In this document: positions 9,187 to 16,439 of the stretch, piece after piece
How positions within the stretch are numbered: the stretch's first letter is position 1
Layout of the letters: every line of letters starts with the position of its first letter
Assembly (NCBI GenBank): GCA_050297015.1
Contig: JBNKRZ010000032.1
Coordinates: forward strand, 1 to 64,000
From: JACKJA01 sp050297015
Lineage (GTDB): Bacteria; Pseudomonadota; Alphaproteobacteria; Micavibrionales; Micavibrionaceae
Length of the DNA stretch: 64,000 nt
Direction of reading: 5' to 3'
Position numbers and translations under genes: made by a program
Notes under the pieces: generated by a model
Databases searched by the model: none
What the model was told of the DNA's origin: nothing
What the model saw: only the letters and a program-made list of their open reading frames with translations

Positions 9187-9996
9187 TCAGCTCATCTGGC
9201 CGTCAAATACATAAGCCACCGGCCCGGTCATAAGGATATGGTCGTTTTCACGATCCCATTCAATAATCAGACTTCCCCCGTCGAGGACAATTTCCGCACG
9301 GCGACGGGAAAGATTGCGCCGCACGGCCGCCACAAGAACGGCGCAAGCACCACTGCCGCAAGCTTCCGTTTCACCTGTGCCGCGCTCCCATACACGAGCA
9401 CGCAATTTACGATCGTCTATAACCTGCACGAATTCAACATTGGTGCGCTCCGGAAATAAAGGGTTAAGCTCAACCTGTTGTCCGACGACATCGAGCGGCA
9501 CATGCGCCACATCATCCACAAAGAACACGCAATGCGGATTACCAACATTAACAGCTACAGGCTCTCCATACCCCTCCAGTGCAAAATCAAGTTTTTGCGT
9601 GTCCATTTCCTGCGCCAACGGAATGTTATTCCAACTTAGACGCGGCTTACCCATATCAACAGCAACCATCCCCCCTTCGGCCATACGGCATTCCAGAAGA
9701 CCGGAGAGCGTTTCCAGCGTGCACTGCTCTTTATCGTTCTCTGTCATGAACCAGTGCGCGACACAACGCGCCGCGTTACCACACATTCCAGCCTCTCCTC
9801 CATCGGCATTATATATCCGCATAAAGAGGTCGGCGCTTTCCGAAGGCTCCATCACAACTATTTGATCGCATCCCACCCCCCGCTTACGATGAGCAAGTGC
9901 CCGTATCTGATCGGTGGTTAAATCACTATGGGCATGACGGTCATCTATAATAACAAAGTCATTCCCCAGCCCATGCATTTTTTTGAATTTGAACAT
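9187..9996 (-). CDS. dapF: diaminopimelate epimerase
   Basis: Interconverts LL- and meso-diaminopimelate for lysine and peptidoglycan. The 269-residue protein is full length and keeps both catalytic cysteines, in MCGNAARC (C72) and EACGSGAC (C213). The opening FKKMHGLGNDFVIID is typical. It heads the minus-strand run towards mtaB and is divergent from ffh. The 156 bases between the two starts should hold both promoters, but no convincing boxes could be picked. Confidence 0.97.
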   Translation of the reverse strand: MFKFKKMHGLGNDFVIIDDRHAHSDLTTDQIRALAHRKRGVGCDQIVVMEPSESADLFMRIYNADGGEAGMCGNAARCVAHWFMTENDKEQCTLETLSGLLECRMAEGGMVAVDMGKPRLSWNNIPLAQEMDTQKLDFALEGYGEPVAVNVGNPHCVFFVDDVAHVPLDVVGQQVELNPLFPERTNVEFVQVIDDRKLRARVWERGTGETEACGSGACAVLVAAVRRNLSRRRAEIVLDGGSLIIEWDRENDHILMTGPVAYVFDGQMS

Positions 9997-10152
9997 AACA
10001 CTTGCATATCATGAGAAATACGCTTATAAAACCCCGAAATTTCATGACATTGCCCCACAAACGGATTGCAAAGTCGTGTCCAAGGATACCCCGTCACCGG
10101 CGAATAAGATCGCTCATGGCGGTTAAACTGTTTTGTTAATGTTGGACTGTAA

Positions 10153-11724
10153 ATGTTTGAAACTCTAAGCTCACGCCTCGGCGGCGTATTCGACAAGCTC
10201 AAAGGCAAAGGCGCTCTGAAGGAGGCCGATGTCGATACCGCCATGCGCGAAATCAAGGTCGCGCTGCTGGAGGCTGACGTTGCCCTGCCCGTGGTTAAGG
10301 CCTTCGTCGAGCGCGTCAAAGAAATGGCTGTGGGTGAAGACATTGTCAAGGGCGTCAACCCTGCGCAGCAAGTCGTTAAAATCGTCCATGACGCGATGAT
10401 TGAAATGCTCGGCAACGAAAGCGCTGAGCTTACTTTTACCGCCCCCCCTTGTGCTTACCTGATGGTGGGTTTGCAAGGCTCCGGTAAAACGACATCAACG
10501 GCAAAAATCGCAAAATTTCTGACGGACAAGCAACGCAAAAAAGTACTGATGGCGTCTCTGGACGTTTACCGCCCGGCCGCGCAGGAACAGCTCAAACAGC
10601 TCGGCGAGCAAACCGGCATTGCGACACTGGAGATTATCGAAGGGCAAATGCCGCTGGAGATCACCGCCCGCGCGATGGAAACCGCCCGCAAGGAAAGCTA
10701 CGATGTTGTAATCCTCGACACCGCCGGGCGCCTGTCGATTGATGAAGAGCTGATGCAGGAAATCGCGGCCATCAAAAAAGCTGTGACGCCCGCCGAAACG
10801 ATCCTCGTCGCCGACGCGATGACCGGGCAAGATGCTGTCAACACGGCCAAAGCCTTTGACGAGCGCGTTGATTTAACCGGTGTGATGCTGACCCGCGTGG
10901 ACGGGGATGCCCGTGGCGGGGCCGCCATGTCCATGAAGGCCGTCACCGGCAAGCCCATCAAACTGCTCGGTGTGGGCGAAAAATGGGACGCGCTGGAGGC
11001 TTTCCATCCCGACCGGATGGCCGGACGCATTCTCGGCATGGGCGATATAGTCTCCCTCGTCGAACGCGCCACGGAAACCGTTGACGCCGAAGAAGCGGCC
11101 AAGATGGCCAAAAAGTTCAAAAAGGGCCAATTTGATTTCAACGATTTACTCTCTCAGATGCAGCAGCTCAAGAAAATGGGCGGCGCGGGCGCTATGATGA
11201 AAATGCTGCCGGGCCTCGGCAAAATGGCCGCCGCACTGGAAAACGCCGATCTCGATAACAGCGTCATCAAAAAGCAGGAAGCCATCATCCTGTCTATGAC
11301 ATCAAAGGAACGCGCCAAACCGGACCTTATGAACGCCAGCCGCAAAAAGCGGATTGCCGCGGGCTCTGGCACCACGGTGCAGGAAATCAACCAACTCATC
11401 AAACAGCAAAAGCAAATGCAAACCGTCATGAAGAAAATGCGCAAAATGGGCGGCGGCAAAATGATGAGCATGATGAAAGACATGATGGGCGGCGGCGCAG
11501 AAGCCGACTTGATGATGCAAAGCATGGATCCCGATGCACTAGCGGGCAGCATGGTTGCCGGCGAAAAGGATGAAGGGCCACTTGGCGCGAACCCGTTCCT
11601 TGAGGGCGGACAGCAAAGCTCACCGGGCGCAAACCCGTTTGGCGGCATGCCGGGCCTCGAGGGCCTTGGCGGTTTTTCCCACGGCGGCAAGAAGAAAGAC
11701 CGCAAGAAGGGAAAACGAAAATAA
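10153..11724 (+). CDS. ffh: signal recognition particle protein Ffh (SRP54)
   Basis: GTPase subunit of SRP; binds 4.5S RNA and signal peptides emerging from the ribosome. Of 523 residues, the N domain covers 1-90 and the G domain has P-loop GLQGSGKTT (106-114), DTAGRL and TRVDGDARGG. The M domain runs from about residue 300 and is very rich in Met, with MMKMLPGLGKM and MKKMRKMGGGKMMSMMKD stretches. A Gly/Pro-rich tail of about 60 residues ends in a Lys/Arg-rich tip and makes the protein longer than E. coli Ffh. It heads the rpsP-rimM-trmD run. The 4.5S RNA gene was not seen. Confidence 0.98.
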   Translation: MFETLSSRLGGVFDKLKGKGALKEADVDTAMREIKVALLEADVALPVVKAFVERVKEMAVGEDIVKGVNPAQQVVKIVHDAMIEMLGNESAELTFTAPPCAYLMVGLQGSGKTTSTAKIAKFLTDKQRKKVLMASLDVYRPAAQEQLKQLGEQTGIATLEIIEGQMPLEITARAMETARKESYDVVILDTAGRLSIDEELMQEIAAIKKAVTPAETILVADAMTGQDAVNTAKAFDERVDLTGVMLTRVDGDARGGAAMSMKAVTGKPIKLLGVGEKWDALEAFHPDRMAGRILGMGDIVSLVERATETVDAEEAAKMAKKFKKGQFDFNDLLSQMQQLKKMGGAGAMMKMLPGLGKMAAALENADLDNSVIKKQEAIILSMTSKERAKPDLMNASRKKRIAAGSGTTVQEINQLIKQQKQMQTVMKKMRKMGGGKMMSMMKDMMGGGAEADLMMQSMDPDALAGSMVAGEKDEGPLGANPFLEGGQQSSPGANPFGGMPGLEGLGGFSHGGKKKDRKKGKRK

Positions 11725-11781
11725 CTTTTAATTTTTTAATTTTAACAAACGAACTGATTAAAACCAAAGGAGAAAACTAAA

Positions 11782-12282
11782 ATGGCACTAGCAATCAGAA
11801 TGTCCCGCGGGGGACGTAAAAAACGCCCACACTACGCAATCGTTGTCGCGGACAAGCGTATGCCGCGCGACGGTCGCTACATCGAAAAGCTGGGCACGCA
11901 CAACCCACTGCTCGCCAACGATGATGAAAAACGCGTCGTCCTGAACGAAGAGCGCATTAAATACTGGCTGGAACAAGGTGCCGAGCCTTCCGCCCGTGTT
12001 GCCCGTTTCCTTGGCAAAGCCGGAATCATCGACATGCCGAAATGGAATGAAACACCGAAAAAATCCGAACCGAGCGAAAAAACAAAACAGTTGATCGCCG
12101 ATAAGGAAGAAAAACGCCAAGCTGCTGCTGAAGCGGCTAAAGAAGCCGAAGCGGAAGCTGCTGCTGCCGCAGAAGCGCCCACTGAGGAAGCCCCGGCAGA
12201 AGAAGCTGCTGCTGAGGAATCACCCGCTGAAGAAGCTCCGGCAGAAGAAGCCGCAGCTGAAGAAGAAACAAAGGCTGAGTAA
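11782..12282 (+). CDS. rpsP: 30S ribosomal protein S16 with long Ala/Glu tail
   Basis: The first 80 or so residues are canonical S16 (MALAIRMSRGGRKKRPHY, the DGRYIEKLGTHNPL block). The remaining roughly 80 residues are an Ala/Glu/Pro low-complexity tail with repeated EEAPAEEAAAEE-like units, giving 166 residues against about 80-90 in E. coli. Acidic or mixed S16 tails are common in alphaproteobacteria; the function of this one is unknown. A GGAG site precedes the start, 57 bases after ffh. Confidence 0.97.
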   Translation: MALAIRMSRGGRKKRPHYAIVVADKRMPRDGRYIEKLGTHNPLLANDDEKRVVLNEERIKYWLEQGAEPSARVARFLGKAGIIDMPKWNETPKKSEPSEKTKQLIADKEEKRQAAAEAAKEAEAEAAAAAEAPTEEAPAEEAAAEESPAEEAPAEEAAAEEETKAE

Positions 12283-12294
12283 CGACAGCTCAAC

Positions 12295-12381
12295 CGTCAT
12301 TGCGAGCCGCAGGCGAAGCAATCCAGTGCCACAAGGGAAATTTCTGGATTGCTTCGTCGCTAGACGCTTCTCGCAATGACG
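12295..12381. repeat. intergenic palindromic element (REP/MITE-like)
   Basis: An 87-bp inverted repeat. The outer 12-bp arms are CGTCATTGCGAG / CTCGCAATGACG and the inner 12-bp arms GAAGCAATCCAG (12315-12326) / CTGGATTGCTTC (12344-12355); both are exact. Similar elements of the type GTCATTGCGAG...GAAGCAATCC are dispersed in many bacterial genomes. It lies between rpsP and rimM, so the operon transcript would fold into a long hairpin here. Confidence 0.9.
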
Positions 12382-12399
12382 TTACTTTTTGTGGTTCAT

Positions 12400-12894
12400 A
12401 TGAAACGCATTCTCCTCGGAAAAATCACCACCGCGCACGGGATCAAGGGTTTCGTGAAGGTACAGGTTTACGCCGAAGACCCTGCCCTGCTTAACGGCAC
12501 GCTCTATACAACGGAAGACGGACCCGCCACTCTCACACTGACCATGAAAAACTCCATGGGTAAAGTCTGGCTGGCGGCGGTAGACGGCATCACCGACCGC
12601 ACGGAAGCCGAAAAACTACGCCACACAGAACTCTGGATCGGCCGTGAAGCACTGCCGGAACCAGAAGATGGCGCAATCTACTACGAGGACATGATCGGTC
12701 TGAGCGTTGTAGAGAACCGCAAAACCATAGGGGAGATCGCCGGCATTGACGATTTTGGCGCAGGCCCTCTCCTCGACATAAAACCGACGGACGGCAGCGA
12801 TAACTTTTACCTGCCCTTTGCCGATCAATATGTATTAGAAACGGATATGGACGCAGGTCTAATCACCGTAGAGATACCGGAAGGATTGCGATGA
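12400..12894 (+). CDS. rimM: ribosome maturation factor RimM
   Basis: Binds S19 and assists maturation of the 30S head and processing of 16S rRNA. About 164 residues, starting MKRILLGKITTAHGIKGFVKV, with the N-terminal RimM domain and a C-terminal PRC-barrel-like domain (YYEDMIGLSVV onwards). An in-frame ATG 24 bases upstream falls inside the right arm of the palindromic repeat and adds only MTLLFVVH, so it is rejected. There is no strong ribosome site at the chosen start. The 3' end overlaps the next gene by 4 bases. Confidence 0.94.
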   Translation: MKRILLGKITTAHGIKGFVKVQVYAEDPALLNGTLYTTEDGPATLTLTMKNSMGKVWLAAVDGITDRTEAEKLRHTELWIGREALPEPEDGAIYYEDMIGLSVVENRKTIGEIAGIDDFGAGPLLDIKPTDGSDNFYLPFADQYVLETDMDAGLITVEIPEGLR

Positions 12895-13604
12895 TCCTAT
12901 ATGAAACCAATACACGTCCCGCTTTCAAAAACGTCCTGTTCGATTTCGATGGGACGCTGGCCGATACGGAAACGGTGTTTGCCGATTTTGACTGTGCCCT
13001 ATTGAACGAAATTTTGGAACAAGCGGATAAAGCCCCTACTCTAGACCCGGCTTATATCCGTACGCTCGCGGGCAACTCCGGCGAGAAAAAGCTCGCCATT
13101 ATCGCCAAACAACAGGATTTTGATCCCGCACCCTATGAGCACGCATTCATTGAAAAGCGCACATCTCTGCGCAAAACATTGTTCCGTGATCGTCCTGTGC
13201 CGTATGCCGTCGGCCTATTCGACTTTCTGGATGCGCATAAAGGCCACTACGCCATGGCCACGAACAAAAAACCGGGAAAAATCTATGGTGATCTTGAGTT
13301 AATGACAGAACTTGCCGAACGGTTTCAAAACCTTGTTTTCTGCCTGCAAGACGGAATGGAGCGCAAACCCGCGCCCGACATTCTCCTCCATGCCGCTGAC
13401 GCCATGGGATTTTGCCCTGAAAGCACCGCCTATATTGGTGATAACGTACTGGATATGAAAGCCGCCGTGAATGCCGGGATGATCCCGGTCGGTTTCATCA
13501 TAGAGCAACACGGCTATCAAAGCGCGCGCATAGAAAACTTGATTGATGCGGGCGCACGCCTCATTATCAACGATATGAACGATTTAACTCCGTTGATGAA
13601 ATAA
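12891..13604 (+). CDS. HAD-superfamily hydrolase (phosphoglycolate-phosphatase-like)
   Basis: A 237-residue haloacid-dehalogenase-type phosphatase with nucleophile motif FDFDGTLAD (Asp18 and Asp20), a helical cap at about residues 30-100, motif II near AMATNKKPG, and a late GDNVLDMKAAVNAGM motif with the acidic metal-binding residues. It therefore looks catalytically complete. The substrate is unknown: Gph-like 2-phosphoglycolate, or another small sugar or nucleotide phosphate. It sits between rimM and trmD, overlapping rimM by 4 bases and leaving 1 base before trmD. It is an addition to the usual rimM-trmD pair. Confidence 0.85.
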   Translation: MILYETNTRPAFKNVLFDFDGTLADTETVFADFDCALLNEILEQADKAPTLDPAYIRTLAGNSGEKKLAIIAKQQDFDPAPYEHAFIEKRTSLRKTLFRDRPVPYAVGLFDFLDAHKGHYAMATNKKPGKIYGDLELMTELAERFQNLVFCLQDGMERKPAPDILLHAADAMGFCPESTAYIGDNVLDMKAAVNAGMIPVGFIIEQHGYQSARIENLIDAGARLIINDMNDLTPLMK

Positions 13605-13605
13605 A

Positions 13606-14304
13606 ATGAAATTCAACCTTCTCACCCTCTTCCCGGACATGTTCCCCGGTTTTCTCGGCCATTCACTCGCCGGGAAAGCGCTGGAGCGCGGCGACTGGTC
13701 GTATGAGGCCGTCAACATCCGCGACTTCGCGCAAGGCGTCCATAAAACCGTAGACGACACCCCGTACGGCGGCGGCGCGGGCATGGTGATGCGCGCCGAT
13801 GTGATTGAAAAAGCCGTGCTCTCCCTGCCTAAGCCGGGACGTAAATTTTACCTCTCCCCGCGCGGACGTGTATTCAACCAGCGCCTGGCCGAGAAATTAA
13901 GCGCCACACCGGAAATCACAATGCTCTGTGGGCGCTATGAGGGCGTCGATCAGCGCGTTCTTGACGCTTATGAATTCGAGGAAATATCCGTTGGCGACTT
14001 CGTTTTGTCCGGCGGGGAGCCCGCAGCCTTGCTAATGATGGATGCGTGCATCCGCCTCTTACCCGGCGTGATGGGCAACACAGAAACCGTCAGTGAGGAA
14101 AGCTTTGCGGAGAGCACCGGCGGCTTGCTGGAATATCCGCATTACACCCGCCCCGCCGATTGGGTGGCCGCGGATGGCCGCTCATTCAGCGTGCCGGATA
14201 TTCTAAAATCCGGCGATCACGGGAAAATAGAAAAGTGGCGAAAAGAACAAGCTCTAAAAATAACAAAAGAGCGCCGGCCGGACTTGCTGCTTGACCGAAC
14301 CTAA
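13606..14304 (+). CDS. trmD: tRNA (guanine-N1)-methyltransferase TrmD
   Basis: Methylates G37 of tRNAs that read CNN and some other codons, preventing frameshifts; a knotted SPOUT enzyme. The 232-residue product has the opening FNLLTLFPDMF, the AdoMet loop region MLCGRYEGVDQRV and EISVGDFVLSGGEPA, and a C-terminal domain ending KITKERRPDLLLDRT. It is complete. A degenerate second copy of its last 35 or so codons lies 0.6 kb downstream, beyond a reverse-strand gene, which suggests that the region was rearranged. Confidence 0.97.
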   Translation: MKFNLLTLFPDMFPGFLGHSLAGKALERGDWSYEAVNIRDFAQGVHKTVDDTPYGGGAGMVMRADVIEKAVLSLPKPGRKFYLSPRGRVFNQRLAEKLSATPEITMLCGRYEGVDQRVLDAYEFEEISVGDFVLSGGEPAALLMMDACIRLLPGVMGNTETVSEESFAESTGGLLEYPHYTRPADWVAADGRSFSVPDILKSGDHGKIEKWRKEQALKITKERRPDLLLDRT

Positions 14305-14309
14305 TTCCG

Positions 14310-14834
14310 TTATTGAAGAGTGGCTCTCATAGGCAAAACGGGGTTCACCTGCGTCTTTTGTCGCACGCGCTCAAGATTCTCCCCGTTCACGAGAACGCCC
14401 AAAACAATCTCTGAATCTTTCAAATGTACAGCACAGGGTACACCGTTTTCGATTTGGACTTCAGAGAGCACCTCAACACCCTCTATATCTTTGATACGCA
14501 CAAAATAACCTGTACAGGGATCTCCCTCCGAGCGTTCTTTGGGAAGAAATATAAAGTCCTCTCCCGGCAAGCGTTTTCGTAACATTTCAAAAGGTTCCGG
14601 CGCCTGAAAATGATCGCCCCCCAAGTAAATATCAGCGCTGCCGTCTACATACGCGGCAACGAAGTGAATGTCATTCACCGGCAAACTCATGACAAGTTGG
14701 AAGCCATCAACAAGCGGCAGCTCTTTTACTGAATTATCCCGCATAACAAAGTCCTTCCCAAGAAAAGTTGTTATGTCTTTAGCATCGCGGATTATAGTCA
14801 CAATTATGTGAAAAGCAACCCGATATTTCTTCAT
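14310..14834 (-). CDS. hypothetical protein, 174 aa, inserted between trmD and rplS
   Basis: Not recognised. The protein is a mixed alpha/beta cytoplasmic product without a signal peptide or membrane segment, opening MKKYRVAFHIIVTIIRDAKD. GGGGA four bases before the ATG supports the start. The 3' end abuts the trmD stop, tail to tail. It runs against the operon and is followed on the far side by a degenerate trmD tail, so it is likely to have arrived with the rearranged segment. Its codon use is not obviously foreign by eye. Confidence 0.65.
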   Translation of the reverse strand: MKKYRVAFHIIVTIIRDAKDITTFLGKDFVMRDNSVKELPLVDGFQLVMSLPVNDIHFVAAYVDGSADIYLGGDHFQAPEPFEMLRKRLPGEDFIFLPKERSEGDPCTGYFVRIKDIEGVEVLSEVQIENGVPCAVHLKDSEIVLGVLVNGENLERVRQKTQVNPVLPMRATLQ

Positions 14835-14885
14835 TTATCCCCATGAATAAATGAGGGAAGCGCAGATCCCCCCTTACCAAGCGCA

Positions 14886-14991
14886 CCCGACGTTCCAATA
14901 TCCGGCGATCACAGCAAAACGGCGCAGGCGTCACGATCAGGCTTCAGCACTCACAAAAGAGCGCTGCCCGGACTTGCAGGATAATGAATGA
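14886..14991 (+). pseudogene. degenerate duplicate of the trmD 3' end
   Basis: Read from CCC GAC, the frame gives PDVPISGDHSK. After one small frameshift (about two bases missing) it continues as RHDQASALTKERCPDLQDNE and stops. This matches the end of the intact TrmD (SGDHGK...EQALKITKERRPDLL) and shares the exact DNA blocks ATCCGGCGATCAC and ACAAAAGAGCGC. No upstream part of trmD is present. It is a remnant, left either by insertion of a segment that carried its own trmD end or by a partial duplication. Confidence 0.8.
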
Positions 14992-14998
14992 GAACCTT

Positions 14999-15187
14999 TT
15001 ACCGTTTTAAAGGTAAAAAATGCACACTTTGAGCTGACTCAGCCGCCTTGTCACGGGAAGAGATATCTTCGTTCGGATACTCAGATATCGCAGCGATAAA
15101 AAAAGCCATCCCGATAACAGGTGCCATTTTTTCCGCCGCACGCCTGAAAGCACGGCGGCGCCCTACTTGTTTTTTCGTTAATAGCAT
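14999..15187 (-). CDS. possible small membrane-associated protein (62 aa)
   Basis: A 62-residue candidate: a basic N-terminus (MLLTKKQVGRRRAFRR), a short hydrophobic stretch (APVIGMAFFIAAI) and a polar tail. GAGG lies five bases before the ATG; a GTG directly before it is less well placed. It runs opposite to rplS in the disturbed trmD-rplS gap, and its stop lies a few bases after the trmD remnant. The short length and lack of a known family keep confidence low. Nothing else coding was found in 14835-15434. Confidence 0.4.
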   Translation of the reverse strand: MLLTKKQVGRRRAFRRAAEKMAPVIGMAFFIAAISEYPNEDISSRDKAAESAQSVHFLPLKR

Positions 15188-15312
15188 CACAACCTCTATT
15201 TTTGTGTTTCTTATATTTTTTGTTAGCGCTTTATCCTATAAATTGCCTAATAGCGCTAGGCAAAAAATGAAAAAGCGCATACAAATAAATGCCTCGCCTA
15301 TAAAAGAAAAAC

Positions 15313-15341
15313 TTGCATAGCCAGCCATTTCCCTGTACAAA
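15313..15341 (+). promoter_or_regulatory. candidate promoter for rplS
   Basis: TTGCAT and TACAAA are separated by 17 bases, about 95 bases before the rplS ATG. Each box has four of six consensus bases. A separate promoter makes sense, because the reverse-strand segment cuts rplS off from trmD. Confidence 0.4.
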
Positions 15342-15378
15342 GCCCTCTGATTTTTAAACCCCATGAAAAAGATAAGGG

Positions 15379-15409
15379 AACCGCGGGGCTGACAGCCCTA
15401 TTTCGGGTT
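15379..15409 (+). promoter_or_regulatory. hairpin in the rplS leader
   Basis: AACC (15379-15382) can pair with GGTT (15406-15409) around a GGGCT-GAC-AGCCC hairpin (15386-15398). It lies 25 bases before the rplS start. Leader hairpins that control ribosomal-protein genes are well known, but this one was not matched to a described family. Confidence 0.35.
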
Positions 15410-15434
15410 CTATGATAAGGGAAAGGAAACGACG

Positions 15435-15845
15435 ATGAATATACTGAAAAAATTTGAGACCAAAAATCTCGAACAAATACAAGAAAACACCAATATTCCT
15501 GATTTCTCCGCCGGAGATACAGTTAAGGTTAACGTGAAAATCCGTGAAGGTAACCGTGAGCGGGTACAGGCCTATGAAGGCGTTTGCATTGCCCGTAAGA
15601 GCGACGGCATCAATTCCAGCTTCACAGTTCGCAAAATCAGCTACGGCGAAGGCGTTGAGCGTGTATTCCCGCTTTACTCCCCCCGTTTGGACAGCATTGA
15701 GCTGATCCGCCGCGGTTCCGTCCGTCGTGCAAAGCTGTACTACTTGCGCAACCTGCGTGGTAAAAAGGCCCGTATCGCCGAGCGTACAACCGGTCACGGT
15801 ATCGAAGCCAAAGAAGCGAAATCAAAAGCAAAATCCAAGAAATAA
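15435..15845 (+). CDS. rplS: 50S ribosomal protein L19
   Basis: A 136-residue L19 at the 30S-50S interface. It shows the typical core FSAGDTVKVNVKIREGNRERVQAYEGVCIARK and the RRAKLYYLRNLRGKKARI block, with a Lys-rich tail (KSKAKSKK). The start follows a GGAAAGGA site. It normally follows trmD directly; here 1.1 kb of disturbed DNA separates them. A strong terminator follows it. Confidence 0.98.
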   Translation: MNILKKFETKNLEQIQENTNIPDFSAGDTVKVNVKIREGNRERVQAYEGVCIARKSDGINSSFTVRKISYGEGVERVFPLYSPRLDSIELIRRGSVRRAKLYYLRNLRGKKARIAERTTGHGIEAKEAKSKAKSKK

Positions 15846-15867
15846 TTTTGCTTACAAAAGGACAAAC

Positions 15868-15900
15868 AAAAAGCGCGGCCACATGGTTTCCGCGCTTTTT
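15868..15900 (+). terminator. Rho-independent terminator after rplS
   Basis: An 11-bp stem (AAAAAGCGCGG / CCGCGCTTTTT) is followed by further Ts. Being symmetric, with A and T runs on both sides, it can also end the convergent gene at 15929. Confidence 0.93.
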
Positions 15901-15928
15901 TTATTCTATAATTGCGATAACATATTTT

Positions 15929-16345
15929 TTACGGCTTGAACTCGTATTTTGCCACGGCCGGCACAGTAATGCTCTGGCCGTTCCCCGTATCCCAGTTACA
16001 AGTTACGTGATCCTCATTAAGCGTCACATCACCACGAGAACCACCTGCAACCCATTCCCCTTCAATTCCCGGTGAATTGCTAAGGATAACCGGATTATTT
16101 TCATCAGTGACATCGCACTTGGCAAATTCACTGCCGACAAAACAGTTATTGGCATCTTGCTTGCATCCCGCTTGCATGCGGAGGCGCCCGGCTTCCGTCG
16201 AAGGGAGTTCGTGAACATCATTAACAAAATCGCGCTCTGCCTCTGGATCATGCCCAGAAGGAAGATCAGGACCGTCAAGCATATTCGATAACCCAAAAGC
16301 CGCCGCAACTGCTACACCTGCTAAAACCGGGAATTTAAATTTCAT
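15929..16345 (-). CDS. small exported or membrane-anchored hypothetical protein
   Basis: A 138-residue product with an N-terminal hydrophobic segment (FPVLAGVAVAAAFGLSNML) that is either a signal peptide without a clear cleavage site or an anchor. A periplasmic domain follows with four cysteines (in AGCKQDANNC, AKCDV and HVTCNWD), likely forming two disulfides. AGGAG ahead of the ATG supports the start. It is convergent with rplS and divergent from leuC. No family was recognised. Confidence 0.7.
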   Translation of the reverse strand: MKFKFPVLAGVAVAAAFGLSNMLDGPDLPSGHDPEAERDFVNDVHELPSTEAGRLRMQAGCKQDANNCFVGSEFAKCDVTDENNPVILSNSPGIEGEWVAGGSRGDVTLNEDHVTCNWDTGNGQSITVPAVAKYEFKP

Positions 16346-16439
16346 CTCACACTCTCCTGTTCACATTGAGGCTTGCGCCTGATAGTAAAACTAATGTACT
16401 AAAAAACAGTTAACGTGTCAATGTTTATGGAAAATATCA

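Noticed and set aside
12376..12399. Longer rimM starting at the upstream ATG
   Set aside because: That ATG is part of the palindromic repeat arm; RimM proteins begin at the downstream MKRILLGKI.
15222..15263. TAGCGCT ... AGCGCTA inverted repeat before rplS
   Set aside because: Arms are short and far apart in AT-rich DNA, without a T run; probably chance.
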